A stretch of DNA of 64,000 nucleotides from Flavobacterium sp. 1355 (GTDB taxonomy: Bacteria > Bacteroidota > Bacteroidia > Flavobacteriales > Flavobacteriaceae): positions 471,850 to 535,849 of the forward strand of contig NZ_JAFICC010000001.1 in assembly GCF_017833415.1 (NCBI RefSeq), read 5' to 3'. Made by a program: the position numbers and the translations under genes. Within the stretch, counting starts at the first letter, position 1. Each line of letters starts with the position of its first letter. The notes under the pieces were generated by a model. That model saw only the letters and a list, made by a program, of their open reading frames with translations, did no database searches and was not told the origin of the DNA. Shown piece by piece: positions 26,341-34,897 of this stretch.

Positions 26341-26784
26341 ATGATGAAAAAAGACTTCACAAATATTTTATTATTTATGGCAGTACTCAACATTTATTCT
26401 AAAAATGAAAATGTAAAACTAAAAAAGACAATGAACATGAAAAACACATCTATATTAGTTAATGCAAACGAACATGTAAGAAAAGGAGAATACGAAGCGT
26501 ACTTATCCTATCTCACTGAAGACACCAAATGGGTATTTGTGGGTGAGAGAACTCTTTTAGGAAAAGAAGCAGTAAGGCAATATATCAAAGAATTCTATCT
26601 GGCACCACCAGTATTTGATATGGAAAAAGCGATAGAGGAGGGCGACTTTGTAACTGCAACAGGTAACATTGCCTTAAAAAATGTGAATGAAGAATATGAT
26701 CATTACATTTATTGTGACATTTGGCGATTTAATAATGGCAAAATAGCTGAATTAAAAGCATTCGTAATTGAGAAAAAGCCCTGA
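26341..26784 (+). CDS. NTF2-like / SnoaL-like protein
   Basis: 147 residues. After a weak hydrophobic N-terminus (residues 8-20) an NTF2-like cone fold runs from MNMKNTSILVNANEHVRKGEYEAYLSYLTEDTKWVFVGE to the C-terminal DIWRFNNGKIAELKAF, which is the family signature. An internal Met at about residue 31 (MNMKNTS) would give a cytosolic protein without the leader and is a possible alternative start (about 26431). Such proteins include small enzymes and binding proteins; no substrate can be named. Divergent from HxlR. Confidence 0.78.
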   Translation: MMKKDFTNILLFMAVLNIYSKNENVKLKKTMNMKNTSILVNANEHVRKGEYEAYLSYLTEDTKWVFVGERTLLGKEAVRQYIKEFYLAPPVFDMEKAIEEGDFVTATGNIALKNVNEEYDHYIYCDIWRFNNGKIAELKAFVIEKKP

Positions 26785-26977
26785 CTTCAATAAACCACAT
26801 AACAATATGGAGCTTATGCTGTACAATAATTAAACTTTACAATTTTATTTAATTGGCTATTAAATAAAATTTAGTTTAGCTGAATTTGTATTGATGTAAG
26901 TGGATTTCACTGCTATCGGGGCTAAGACTGCTGAGGAGCCCCGCTCTTTAGACTAATAGAAATAAGTAAGGTTATAA

Positions 26978-27016
26978 AAAAATGGCGCCAATTGTCTTCA
27001 ATTGGCGCCATTTGGC
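26978..27016 (+). terminator. Terminator hairpin next to MITE copy 1
   Basis: ATGGCGCCAATTG (26982-26994), TCTT and CAATTGGCGCCAT (26999-27011), with A- and T-runs. Same stem family as at 16271, 25569 and 36371. Confidence 0.75.
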
Positions 27017-27020
27017 TTTG

Positions 27021-27140
27021 TGACCTCGACGGGACAAATTACTATAAAATTTATGGAAGATTTAAAGAGATTAGCTTACTGGATGTAGGCGATGTCTTTC
27101 GTTGGCTTTATGAATTTGGTTTGGATGTCCTGTTGGGGAT
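27021..27140. mobile_element. MITE-like element, copy 1
   Basis: A ~120-base non-coding unit. Left end CCTCGACGGGACA (27024-27036) and right end TGTCCTGTTGGGG (27126-27138) are imperfect inverted repeats (10 of 13). The internal words tatggaagattt, cttactgg and gtctttcgttggctt are shared with copies at 30128-30249 and 36404-36525. All copies follow a terminator hairpin within about 10 bases. Confidence 0.6.
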
Positions 27141-27416
27141 GAAGATAAAAGTTAATTGATTGCAAGAAAAAGCAATTGAATAATCTATTTGAAGTAGAGC
27201 AAACTTCCTTAACTTTTTGTGGCAAATTTAAAAGCACCTTAGTTTTAGATTTTTTTAAACTGTGTCATGTTTTTTAAGTATGATTATGGCGGGTGATGGG
27301 GGATGTTAGTTTGATGAGACGAATTTATTTGAAGATTAATTCTGACTTAATTTCTAATGATCAAATCGCTTTGATAGAAGCTACTTTCAGCCTCCTGTTT
27401 CAGCAAAAAGAAATAA

Positions 27417-27452
27417 AAGCTTCAGAGTAATCTGAAGCTTTTATTTTTTGAA
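27417..27452 (-). terminator. Terminator after the NHL-repeat gene
   Basis: AAAAGCTTCAGA and TCTGAAGCTTTT form a long stem around a short loop at about 27415-27445, with T/A-runs at both sides. It lies about 55 bases past the stop codon of the NHL gene on the minus strand. Confidence 0.65.
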
Positions 27453-27504
27453 TTAACTTTACAATTACCACGAATATGGCAGTTAGTCAGCCCACTGTTT
27501 CTGA

Positions 27505-29721
27505 TTATTCGATAATGATCTTTTTGGTGCTTTTTTCTGCTTTATCTTTTAAGGTCACAAAGTAGATTCCTGCAGCGAAACGTTGCGTGTCTACAGTAAT
27601 ACTGGAGCCTTCTATTTTTGATGAAAAAACTTTTTGGCCTAATATATCCGTTACGATGACTTCTGCATCATTGCTTCCTTCCAGTTCAATATTTAATTTA
27701 TCATTTGCCGGATTAGGGAATGCCTTCCAGTTAGACTTGGAGTACAGGATTTCATCCACACTGAGAGTCTCTTGTGTTATCTTTCTGATCCTGGAATTGA
27801 CAAGATCTGCTACATAGATATTTCCTTTAGCATCAGCACAGATACCCCTTGGATTGGAGAACTTGGCAGATAGCGCAGGTCCGTCCAAATAACCATCTGT
27901 GGAGCCGGCCAGGGTGCTTACTGTTCCCGACGGGCTAATTTTTCGGATGATATGATTGGCAAGAGAATAATCTGTCACATATAAATTATCATTGCTGTCA
28001 ATTCCTATCTGCTCAGGATAGGAGAACTGGGCAGAAGCGCCGGGACCGTCTGTATACCCTTCGGTTGAACCTGCCAAAGTGCTTACAGTGCCGTTAGGGG
28101 TAATTTTTCTGATTCGGTGGTTGAATCTGTCCGAAACATATAAATTACCATTTTTATCAATGCAGATTCCTTTAGGCTGCCAGATTTTGGCCGTACTGGC
28201 TGGTCCGTCTTCAAAACCGAAAGTGGAACCGGCGAAAGTGCTTACAGTGCCATTGGGGGTGATTTTTCTGATCTTATGATTATAATTATCAGCAACGTAA
28301 AGATTGCCGCTTTTATCAGCGCATATTCCGTCTAAATCGGTATTAAACTTGGCTGCACTTCCAGGCCCGTCAGCAAATCCGACAGTAGAGCCGGCAAGCG
28401 TGGTTACAACACCTTGAGGGGTAATTTTTCTTATTTTGTAATTACCGGCATCTGTGACATAGATATTGCCAGCTGCATCAGAACAGATTCCATTAGGAAA
28501 ACTGAATTTCGCATAAGGGCCGGTTCCATCTGCATAGCCTTCCTCATGTCCTGCCAGAGTACTGGTAACGCCTTCAGGGGTGATCTTTCGGATTCTAAAA
28601 TTAGTTTGGTCCACAACATAAATATTTCCGGAAGGGTCTGTGCACATTCCATACATTCCAGAAAATTCGGCGACTAATCTCAACCCGTCGTCAGCCCCTG
28701 GTCCTGAACCGGCAAAAGTGCAGATGACACCTTCAGGACTAATTTTTCTGATCTTATTATTGGATGCATCTGCAACATAGATGTTTCCGTCGGAATGTAC
28801 GTGCAGACCATGAGGGTCATAAAAACCAGCTTTTGCTCCTAGATCGTCAGAGGAAGGGCTCCCGAATCCGGCAAATGATGTGACAGCACCGTCGGGGGTG
28901 ATTTTTCTGATCCTGTCATTATACATATCTGCTACAAATAAATTCCCATTTGCATCAATATCAATTCCAATGGGATGATGAAATTTTGCAGCTGTTCCGG
29001 TGCCATCAGCATAACCTGTAACTGAACCGGCAATTATGGTTACCTGTTCGGCAGGCGTAATTTTATATATTGCATCAGAGCCTAAAGAAGTTATGTAAAG
29101 GTTTCCGGTTTTATCTACGCATATTCCTCTTGGAATATGAAGGTCCTGTGACGGGGCAATTGTGGTAACGTTACCCGACAGCGTAATTTTTCTGATCCTG
29201 CCATTACCGGAATCAGAAACGTAAAGATTGCCGGTGGGATCAATGCAGATAGCGTAGGGAATACTGAATTTTGCTGCGGCTCCGTTTCCATCAGCCTTGC
29301 CCATAACTGATCCTGCCAAAGTGGTTACAGATCCATCGGATGTAATTTTTCTGATTTTATTATTTTCAGAATCAGCCACATATAAATTTCCATTCGTATC
29401 GATACAGATCCCCGAAGGTCTGTTGAACTGTGCTGCTGTGCCCTTTCCATCGGCATATCCGCTTAGTGATCCTGCTATAGTGGTTACAAAACCGTCAGGC
29501 GAAATTTTTCTAATCCTGTGATTGTAGGTGTCTGCTACATAAAAATTGCCTGCGGCATCAGAACATAGGTCTTCAGGATTTGTAAATTGAGCATCTGGTC
29601 CCGTTCCGATACCCTCTGAGAAATTGCCCAGACTACGTCCACCGCCAGCAAAAGTGCTAACAGTTTGCGAGCTGCTAAATAATGATGATAGAATAAAAAG
29701 TAAAATTAAAGTTTGCTTCAT
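27505..29721 (-). CDS. Secreted NHL-repeat protein with type IX secretion sorting domain
   Basis: 738 residues: signal peptide (residues 1-19), then twelve NHL repeats of about 50 residues with the core D..GN.YVAD..N..IRKI (residues about 25-640), then a C-terminal domain (residues 655-738) starting WKAFPNPANDKLNIEL and ending YFVTLKDKAEKSTKKIIIE, the typical type A T9SS sorting signal. The NHL repeats should form two beta-propellers. It is exported across the outer membrane by the gliding/T9SS machinery and probably surface-attached or released. NHL proteins bind ligands or carbohydrates; the ligand here is unknown. Monocistronic. Confidence 0.93.
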   Translation of the reverse strand: MKQTLILLFILSSLFSSSQTVSTFAGGGRSLGNFSEGIGTGPDAQFTNPEDLCSDAAGNFYVADTYNHRIRKISPDGFVTTIAGSLSGYADGKGTAAQFNRPSGICIDTNGNLYVADSENNKIRKITSDGSVTTLAGSVMGKADGNGAAAKFSIPYAICIDPTGNLYVSDSGNGRIRKITLSGNVTTIAPSQDLHIPRGICVDKTGNLYITSLGSDAIYKITPAEQVTIIAGSVTGYADGTGTAAKFHHPIGIDIDANGNLFVADMYNDRIRKITPDGAVTSFAGFGSPSSDDLGAKAGFYDPHGLHVHSDGNIYVADASNNKIRKISPEGVICTFAGSGPGADDGLRLVAEFSGMYGMCTDPSGNIYVVDQTNFRIRKITPEGVTSTLAGHEEGYADGTGPYAKFSFPNGICSDAAGNIYVTDAGNYKIRKITPQGVVTTLAGSTVGFADGPGSAAKFNTDLDGICADKSGNLYVADNYNHKIRKITPNGTVSTFAGSTFGFEDGPASTAKIWQPKGICIDKNGNLYVSDRFNHRIRKITPNGTVSTLAGSTEGYTDGPGASAQFSYPEQIGIDSNDNLYVTDYSLANHIIRKISPSGTVSTLAGSTDGYLDGPALSAKFSNPRGICADAKGNIYVADLVNSRIRKITQETLSVDEILYSKSNWKAFPNPANDKLNIELEGSNDAEVIVTDILGQKVFSSKIEGSSITVDTQRFAAGIYFVTLKDKAEKSTKKIIIE

Positions 29722-30094
29722 GCTTATGCAATCGTTTTTTAAGTTAATAAATCAGGATAAAAGTAATTTATTTAATTAAGAAATTACGTATTTTTTTTAA
29801 ATGTGAAAGCAATTCTTTTTGGGTTTGGCGAGTTTGTTTTGGGGATCTATTTGTTAGAATGGCAGGACGATATGTTTTATTTATGTTAAGACTTTTTTTG
29901 TTTTTAATTTGACCTGCTGTTTGCGGAGTTGGTTAGAGTTTATTCTTTATTTAATAAGAACAATTAGTTGATTTTTTCAGTAACGCAATTATAAGAACAA
30001 TTATTTTTTTGCTAAATCCCAACTTTTACCCTGGATCCATTTTCGTGTTGATTCCTGTAAAGGCTTGAAAAATCTAGAAATTTGTGTATAAAAA

Positions 30095-30128
30095 AAAGAG
30101 ACAACTATATAATAGTTGTCTCTTTAAG
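30095..30128. terminator. Terminator hairpin next to MITE copy 2
   Basis: AGAGACAACTAT (30098-30109) pairs with ATAGTTGTCTCT (about 30112-30123), with an A8 run before and TTT after. Its stem differs from the GGCGCC hairpins of the other MITE copies. Confidence 0.65.
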
Positions 30129-30249
30129 TGACCTCGATGGGACAAATTTCTACAAAATTTATGGAAGATTTGAAGATATTGGCTTACTACTGGTAAAGGC
30201 CGTCTTTCGTTGGCTTAAAGTATTTGGTTTGGATGTCCTGTTGAGGATG
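30128..30249. mobile_element. MITE-like element, copy 2
   Basis: Left end CCTCGATGGGACA (30132-30144), right end TGTCCTGTTGAGG (30234-30246); inverted match 10 of 13. Inside it shares acaaaatttatggaagattt, ttggcttact and gtctttcgttggctt with copy 1. Confidence 0.6.
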
Positions 30250-30420
30250 CTCTAAATAAAATTTAAAAAAGTAATTTTATTTAGAGCAGAAATTATTATT
30301 TCATTTTATTATGCTTGACTAAAACTTAATCTATTTATCTTTAAAATGAATTGTAATGGTTAATTTTTTTGATATGGTTTAATTAGATTTTTTATATTTA
30401 TGCATTTTACTTTTAAGAGA

Positions 30421-32406
30421 ATGAATACAGAAATTCCAATACCACACAACGAATTAGCGCGTTTGGCAGCTTTAAAGCGCTATAATATTCTGGACACTTT
30501 ACCCGAACATGCTTTTGATGATGCAACTAAACTTGTTTCTTATATCTGTGGCGTACCAATAGCGCATATTTCCTTTATTGATGAAAGCCGTCAGTGGTTT
30601 AAATCTGAAATTGGAATTGGTGTACCAGAGGTGCCGAGGGAAATTAGTTTTTGCCGATACACCATTTTGGAGTCGGATATGGTTGAAATACCGGATACGC
30701 ATTTAAACGAAAGATTTAAAGATGATCCCAATGTTACTGGCGGTTTTAAGGTGAGGTTCTACGCAGGAGTTCCGTTAACAACACCCGACGGTTATAATAT
30801 TGGAACTATTTGTGCCATCGATCATGTTAGTAAAGAACTTAACGAAAACCAGCGTAATGCCATTTCTATAGTAGCAAAACACGTGATAAACCAATTGGAA
30901 TTAAGAACAAAAAACATTGAACTTGACGCCCAGAAAAAGATAGCCGAACGTGCTGTCTTGGCAAAAGATAGTTTTTTGGCCAATATGAGCCACGAAATCA
31001 GAACTCCGTTAAATGCCATTATTGGTTTTACAGACCTTTTAGCCCAAACCAAATTGGATACGGTTCAACAGGATTACATTGGTAGTGTTCAGATAGCAGG
31101 AGAAAATTTACTTTTGATTGTTAACGACATTTTAGATCTTTCTAAAATAGAATCTGGTAACTTGGTTATTGAAGGGCAGTCCTTCAATTTAAAAAAGACT
31201 CTTAAACATATTTATAAGCTGCTAAAAGTAAAAGTTCCGAAAGACATTGAATTTAATCTTTTCCTTGATGCTGATATGCCCGACAATGTAATTGGTGATC
31301 AGGGAAGACTAAATCAGATTTTGGTTAACCTTACAGGAAATGCCCTAAAATTTACCGAAGAAGGAGAAGTTACGGTTTCTGTAAAATTAGTTGATGAAAC
31401 AGAGGATCATTATGCGCTCCGATTTTCAGTTAAAGATACCGGTATTGGTATACCTGAGGATAAACTTGCAACTATTTTTGAACGATTTAAACAAGCAGAA
31501 GAAAGTACAACCAGAAGATTTGGCGGTACCGGTCTTGGTCTCAATATTGTCAAACAGCTGGTTGAATTGCACGGAAGTGAAATTCAGGTGAAAAGCAAAC
31601 CAAACAGAGGCTCGGAGTTTTTCTTTGTGTTTCAGTATAAAAAAGTAAACCATGATGAAATAGCTGCAGAAGCAGTTTCAGAAGATAAACTGGGTAAACT
31701 TAAAATACTGCTTTGCGAAGACAATCTTTTAAACCAGAAATTGGTAAGAAGTGTTATTCAAAATTTTGGTTTTGAATTGGATATTGCCGAAAATGGAGAA
31801 GAAGGAATAGCATTGTTATCCAAAAACAGATATGATCTGGTACTGATGGATCTTCAGATGCCCGTTAAAGATGGTTATCAAACGACAGAATATATCAGGA
31901 ATGAAATGAAATTAACCATTCCGATTATCGCCATGACAGCGCACTCGCTGGTAGGTGAGCAGGAACGTTGTTTTGATGTCGGTATGGATGCTTACGTACC
32001 AAAACCATTTAAGCAGCCGGTACTTTTAAAGGCTATTAAGACGGTAATGAACAAAGATCTAAATGCTGTAAAGAAAAGGAAAATCGACTTTTCTTATTTA
32101 GACGAGATGGCGTGTGGTGATCCGGCGTTTAAAAAAGAAATGATAAGTCTTTTTATAGAAAAAATCCCGGCCGAATTGGAGCATTTAGAAGAAGCATTCA
32201 ATAGCAAAAGTCATGATAAAGTAAAGAAATTATCGCACAACATGAAGTCTAGTGTAGACATGTTTATGCTAATGGATCTTAGTCATTCTTTGTCTATTAT
32301 TGAGGGAGATGCTACAATGGGACAGTTCACTTCTGAAACGGCTAATCAAATTAACCTGTTAAATTATGGCGTTAAAGAAGTAGTTAAAATTCTAAATGAG
32401 CTATGA
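30421..32406 (+). CDS. Hybrid histidine kinase (GAF-HisKA-HATPase-REC-HPt)
   Basis: 661 residues from the ATG at 30421, which has an aagaga ribosome site just before it; an ATG at 30400 would add seven residues. Domain order: GAF (about 20-165), HisKA with phospho-His 191 in MSHEIRTPLNAI, HATPase (about 295-405; GTGLGLNIVKQL), receiver with Asp 477 in VLMDLQMPVKDG and Lys in YVPKPF, and a C-terminal HPt with His 606 in LSHNMKSSVD. It is a soluble multi-step phosphorelay kinase. It heads an operon with a response regulator and a polysaccharide-type synthase. Confidence 0.93.
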   Translation: MNTEIPIPHNELARLAALKRYNILDTLPEHAFDDATKLVSYICGVPIAHISFIDESRQWFKSEIGIGVPEVPREISFCRYTILESDMVEIPDTHLNERFKDDPNVTGGFKVRFYAGVPLTTPDGYNIGTICAIDHVSKELNENQRNAISIVAKHVINQLELRTKNIELDAQKKIAERAVLAKDSFLANMSHEIRTPLNAIIGFTDLLAQTKLDTVQQDYIGSVQIAGENLLLIVNDILDLSKIESGNLVIEGQSFNLKKTLKHIYKLLKVKVPKDIEFNLFLDADMPDNVIGDQGRLNQILVNLTGNALKFTEEGEVTVSVKLVDETEDHYALRFSVKDTGIGIPEDKLATIFERFKQAEESTTRRFGGTGLGLNIVKQLVELHGSEIQVKSKPNRGSEFFFVFQYKKVNHDEIAAEAVSEDKLGKLKILLCEDNLLNQKLVRSVIQNFGFELDIAENGEEGIALLSKNRYDLVLMDLQMPVKDGYQTTEYIRNEMKLTIPIIAMTAHSLVGEQERCFDVGMDAYVPKPFKQPVLLKAIKTVMNKDLNAVKKRKIDFSYLDEMACGDPAFKKEMISLFIEKIPAELEHLEEAFNSKSHDKVKKLSHNMKSSVDMFMLMDLSHSLSIIEGDATMGQFTSETANQINLLNYGVKEVVKILNEL

Positions 32407-32483
32407 AAAGAGAGAAATATACTCTAGCTTTACGTTAGATCCAAAAGCTATAAAAGCAAATTTGCCTCAAAATTAAGTAACCT

Positions 32484-32849
32484 ATGAGAATCATTTTATC
32501 TGAAGATAATGATATGCTGCGTAAATCATTATCCTTTTTCCTGGAGTCGAAGGGATTTTCCGTTGACCAGTTTTCTGATGGAAAAGAAGCATTAGATGCA
32601 ATTGAAACAAATAATTATGACTTGATCCTGACAGACATCAACATGCCAGGCATAAGCGGAATGGAAATTACGCAATATGTGAGAGAAACCATAGGCTCTG
32701 ATGTTCCGATCATTATTTTTACTTCTTCAGGTATAGAGCAAACGGAACTCGATTCATTTGATCTTGGCGCAAACGAGTTCATTGCGAAACCCGTTAGTCC
32801 GGCCGTGCTTTTAGTGAGAATTAATAAATTACTAAAAACACGTGCTTAA
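32484..32849 (+). CDS. Single-domain response regulator of the kinase operon
   Basis: 121 residues, a lone receiver: acidic LSEDNDMLRKSL, phospho-Asp in LILTDINMPGISG, Thr/Ser in IFTSSG and Lys in FIAKPVSPA. It has no DNA-binding domain, so it should act by protein contact. It lies 77 bases after the hybrid kinase and its stop overlaps the start of the next gene (taATG), so it is a natural partner of the kinase's HPt domain and may carry the signal to the synthase genes; the target is inference. Confidence 0.9.
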   Translation: MRIILSEDNDMLRKSLSFFLESKGFSVDQFSDGKEALDAIETNNYDLILTDINMPGISGMEITQYVRETIGSDVPIIIFTSSGIEQTELDSFDLGANEFIAKPVSPAVLLVRINKLLKTRA

Positions 32850-34063
32850 TGAAGTTTCTATATTATACAATTTTCCTGCTGCTTATTTCTCCTGTCGTAT
32901 TGGCACAGAAAAATACTATTGATGATGTAATGAGGCACGCAAAGCGTGAAGCAGAGAAAGGTAACTATGATGCTGCCTTAGCACTCACTGAACCTTTAAG
33001 TGTAAAATTTCCTGAGAATGAAGAAATAAAAATTTACAACGGACGTATTTACAGCTGGAAAAAAGACTACAACGCTTCCATTAAAATTTTAGAGCCAATG
33101 GTAGACAGGATCAATCCAAGTCCCGATGCTTTATTGGCGATTATCAATACGTACTATTGGTCACAACAATTCGATAAGTGTATTACGTATTGCGATCGGT
33201 ATTTGGCTATTGAACCCAATTCGCTTGATGTTTTACGGATTAAAGTGAACTGTCTTGAAAAACTAAATCGCGACAAAGAAGCTTTAGCCATTATCGAAAA
33301 AGTATTAATTACAGATAACAGTACTCAGGCCTTTAGAGGAGTGAGAACACTGATTGGAGAGAAGGCAACTAATGCAATATCGGCTTCTTATTTAAATATT
33401 TCTACGTCGAGTCCCGGACAATCACCATTGCATTATGTCTATGTCGAGTACTCTCATAAGTTCACCAAATCAGCACTTGTGGGACGCGCTAATGCAGGTC
33501 ATGTAAATGGCGATTCACAAATGCTGTTTGAAGCAGACTATTATCAAACTTTCGCTAAAAAGAACTATTTGTATGTGAATGGTGGGGTTTCAACAGGAGA
33601 GACTGTGTTTCCTGTAGCAAAAGCCGGTGTTGAGTATTATTTTGTTCCGCATAAAAAGTTTGACTATGCCTTGGGTGTTCGGTATATGCATTTTGAAACA
33701 GAAGATGTAACCTTATTAACAGGACAATTGGCATACCATATTGGTGCCAATACAATTTCCTACAGACCTTATTACGATACGACAAACGAATTATTTTCTC
33801 ATGTCTTGAGTTTTCAGAACACAAATGAAGAAAAAGAAAGCATCATAAGGTTTGAACTGCAATATGGAAATGTCCCATATCTTTATCTTTACAATAACCT
33901 GACGCAACCTTTAAGGTCATACAGAGCAGGTATACAATACCAACGCCGTCTTGGTAATTCCTTTTTTATCAGACCTGTCTTTCTTTACGAGTACGAAGAG
34001 TATCTGCCTGATGCCTACAGAAATAGATTCAATGTTCAGGTAATTCTAACGAAACGCTTCTGA
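32849..34063 (+). CDS. YaiO-like outer membrane beta-barrel protein with TPR region
   Basis: 404 residues with a signal peptide (1-19, VVLAQ). Residues 25-165 are TPR-like (AKREAEKGNYDAALALTEPLS, KLNRDKEALAIIEKVL). From about 180 to 404 there are alternating amphipathic strands ending in RFNVQVILTKRF, a terminal Phe as in outer membrane barrels. This matches the YaiO barrel family. In E. coli yaiO sits beside yaiP, a GT2-type transferase, the same pairing as here. The likely role is export of a polysaccharide across the outer membrane. It overlaps the response regulator gene by one base. Confidence 0.85.
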   Translation: MKFLYYTIFLLLISPVVLAQKNTIDDVMRHAKREAEKGNYDAALALTEPLSVKFPENEEIKIYNGRIYSWKKDYNASIKILEPMVDRINPSPDALLAIINTYYWSQQFDKCITYCDRYLAIEPNSLDVLRIKVNCLEKLNRDKEALAIIEKVLITDNSTQAFRGVRTLIGEKATNAISASYLNISTSSPGQSPLHYVYVEYSHKFTKSALVGRANAGHVNGDSQMLFEADYYQTFAKKNYLYVNGGVSTGETVFPVAKAGVEYYFVPHKKFDYALGVRYMHFETEDVTLLTGQLAYHIGANTISYRPYYDTTNELFSHVLSFQNTNEEKESIIRFELQYGNVPYLYLYNNLTQPLRSYRAGIQYQRRLGNSFFIRPVFLYEYEEYLPDAYRNRFNVQVILTKRF

Positions 34064-34064
34064 T

Positions 34065-34886
34065 ATGACGAAACTATGGGAACTTTATAAGAGCGGAACC
34101 TGGGTAGAACCTTTTTTAATTCTGTCCATAGGCCTGTTTATACTAACATCATTTATTCTATATTTAATAATAATAAGCAGCCGAAGCAGGAAGATAAGAA
34201 GAAACAGACGCCTTACGGAATATATTATCATTATTGAAAAATTAATGTTTTCGGTGGTTTTTCAGGACATGTCCTTTTCAGAAGTTAATAAGGAGGAAAA
34301 TTTTAATAAACCCTTTCGTAATTCCTTTTTCAGGGAAGTTATGATCGATTCGATTATGAATCTTCATAAAAATTACGAAGGAAATTATGCCGAAAAGTTA
34401 GAGCAGTTTTACAAAGATTCAGGATTGATAAAAGATTCCTTCAAAAAACTCAGGAGCCTGAGGTGGGAAGTAAAATGCAAAGGAATTACAGAATTATCAG
34501 AAATAAATTGTACTGATGCTTTTGATAGTATCGTTAAAGCTTCTAAAGGCGGAAATAAAATTTTAAAAATCACAGCTGTGAATGCTGCTATAAAGCTTGG
34601 AGGTACAAAAAGCCTGCCGTATCTCACAGAGCATCCAGATCCAATTGATGACTGGACTCAGATCAATATCATACATGCTTTCAAAAAGCACGATATTGGC
34701 GATATTAAAGGGGTTGAGTTATTACTTGAATCTCAAAATACAACCGTAATTGCACTGGGCTTAAAACTTATTAAGGAGCTTAAACTAACACAAAAAATTC
34801 CTTACCTGACAAAGCTGGTTGCTAATGCACCCAATACATTAATAAAGTACGAAGCGCAAAATGTACTTCAGCAATTAACTGTTTAA
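34065..34886 (+). CDS. Membrane protein with HEAT-like repeats
   Basis: 273 residues. A membrane helix (about residues 17-38, LILSIGLFILTSFILYLIII) is followed by a basic stretch (SSRSRKIRRNRRL) and a cytosolic helical region. From about residue 135 three or so HEAT-like repeats (SLRWEVKCKGITELSEI, KITAVNAAIKLGGTKSLPYL, IALGLKLIKELKLTQKIPYL) are seen. It lies one base after the YaiO gene stop and 12 bases before the synthase gene. It may scaffold the polysaccharide machine or receive the phospho-signal; the role is inference. Confidence 0.75.
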   Translation: MTKLWELYKSGTWVEPFLILSIGLFILTSFILYLIIISSRSRKIRRNRRLTEYIIIIEKLMFSVVFQDMSFSEVNKEENFNKPFRNSFFREVMIDSIMNLHKNYEGNYAEKLEQFYKDSGLIKDSFKKLRSLRWEVKCKGITELSEINCTDAFDSIVKASKGGNKILKITAVNAAIKLGGTKSLPYLTEHPDPIDDWTQINIIHAFKKHDIGDIKGVELLLESQNTTVIALGLKLIKELKLTQKIPYLTKLVANAPNTLIKYEAQNVLQQLTV

Positions 34887-34897
34887 TAGAATAAAGA

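Larger units (their letters stand above)
26785..27504. other. Gene-free region with terminator and MITE-like element
   Basis: 720 bases between converging genes. It holds the terminator at 26978-27016, a MITE-like element (27021-27140), the word CCTTAACTTTTTGTGGCAAA at 27207-27226 that recurs at 36727-36746, and a hairpin AAGCTTCAGA/TCTGAAGCTT at about 27418-27441 that can terminate the NHL gene. No protein gene is seen. Confidence 0.5.
29722..30420. other. Gene-free region with terminator and MITE-like element
   Basis: About 700 bases before the signalling operon. It holds a terminator-type hairpin at 30095-30128 and MITE-like copy 2 (30128-30249). No protein gene is recognised. The promoter of the kinase operon presumably lies in 30330-30420, where tatattta (about 30390) partly fits the -7 box. 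Confidence 0.45.

Noticed and set aside
27015..27036. tRNA-like 3' end (tcccgtcgaggtcac read on the minus strand) at the left edge of the MITE-like copies
   Set aside because: No T-loop, anticodon arm or D-arm follows, and the copies vary in the centre, so there is no tRNA.
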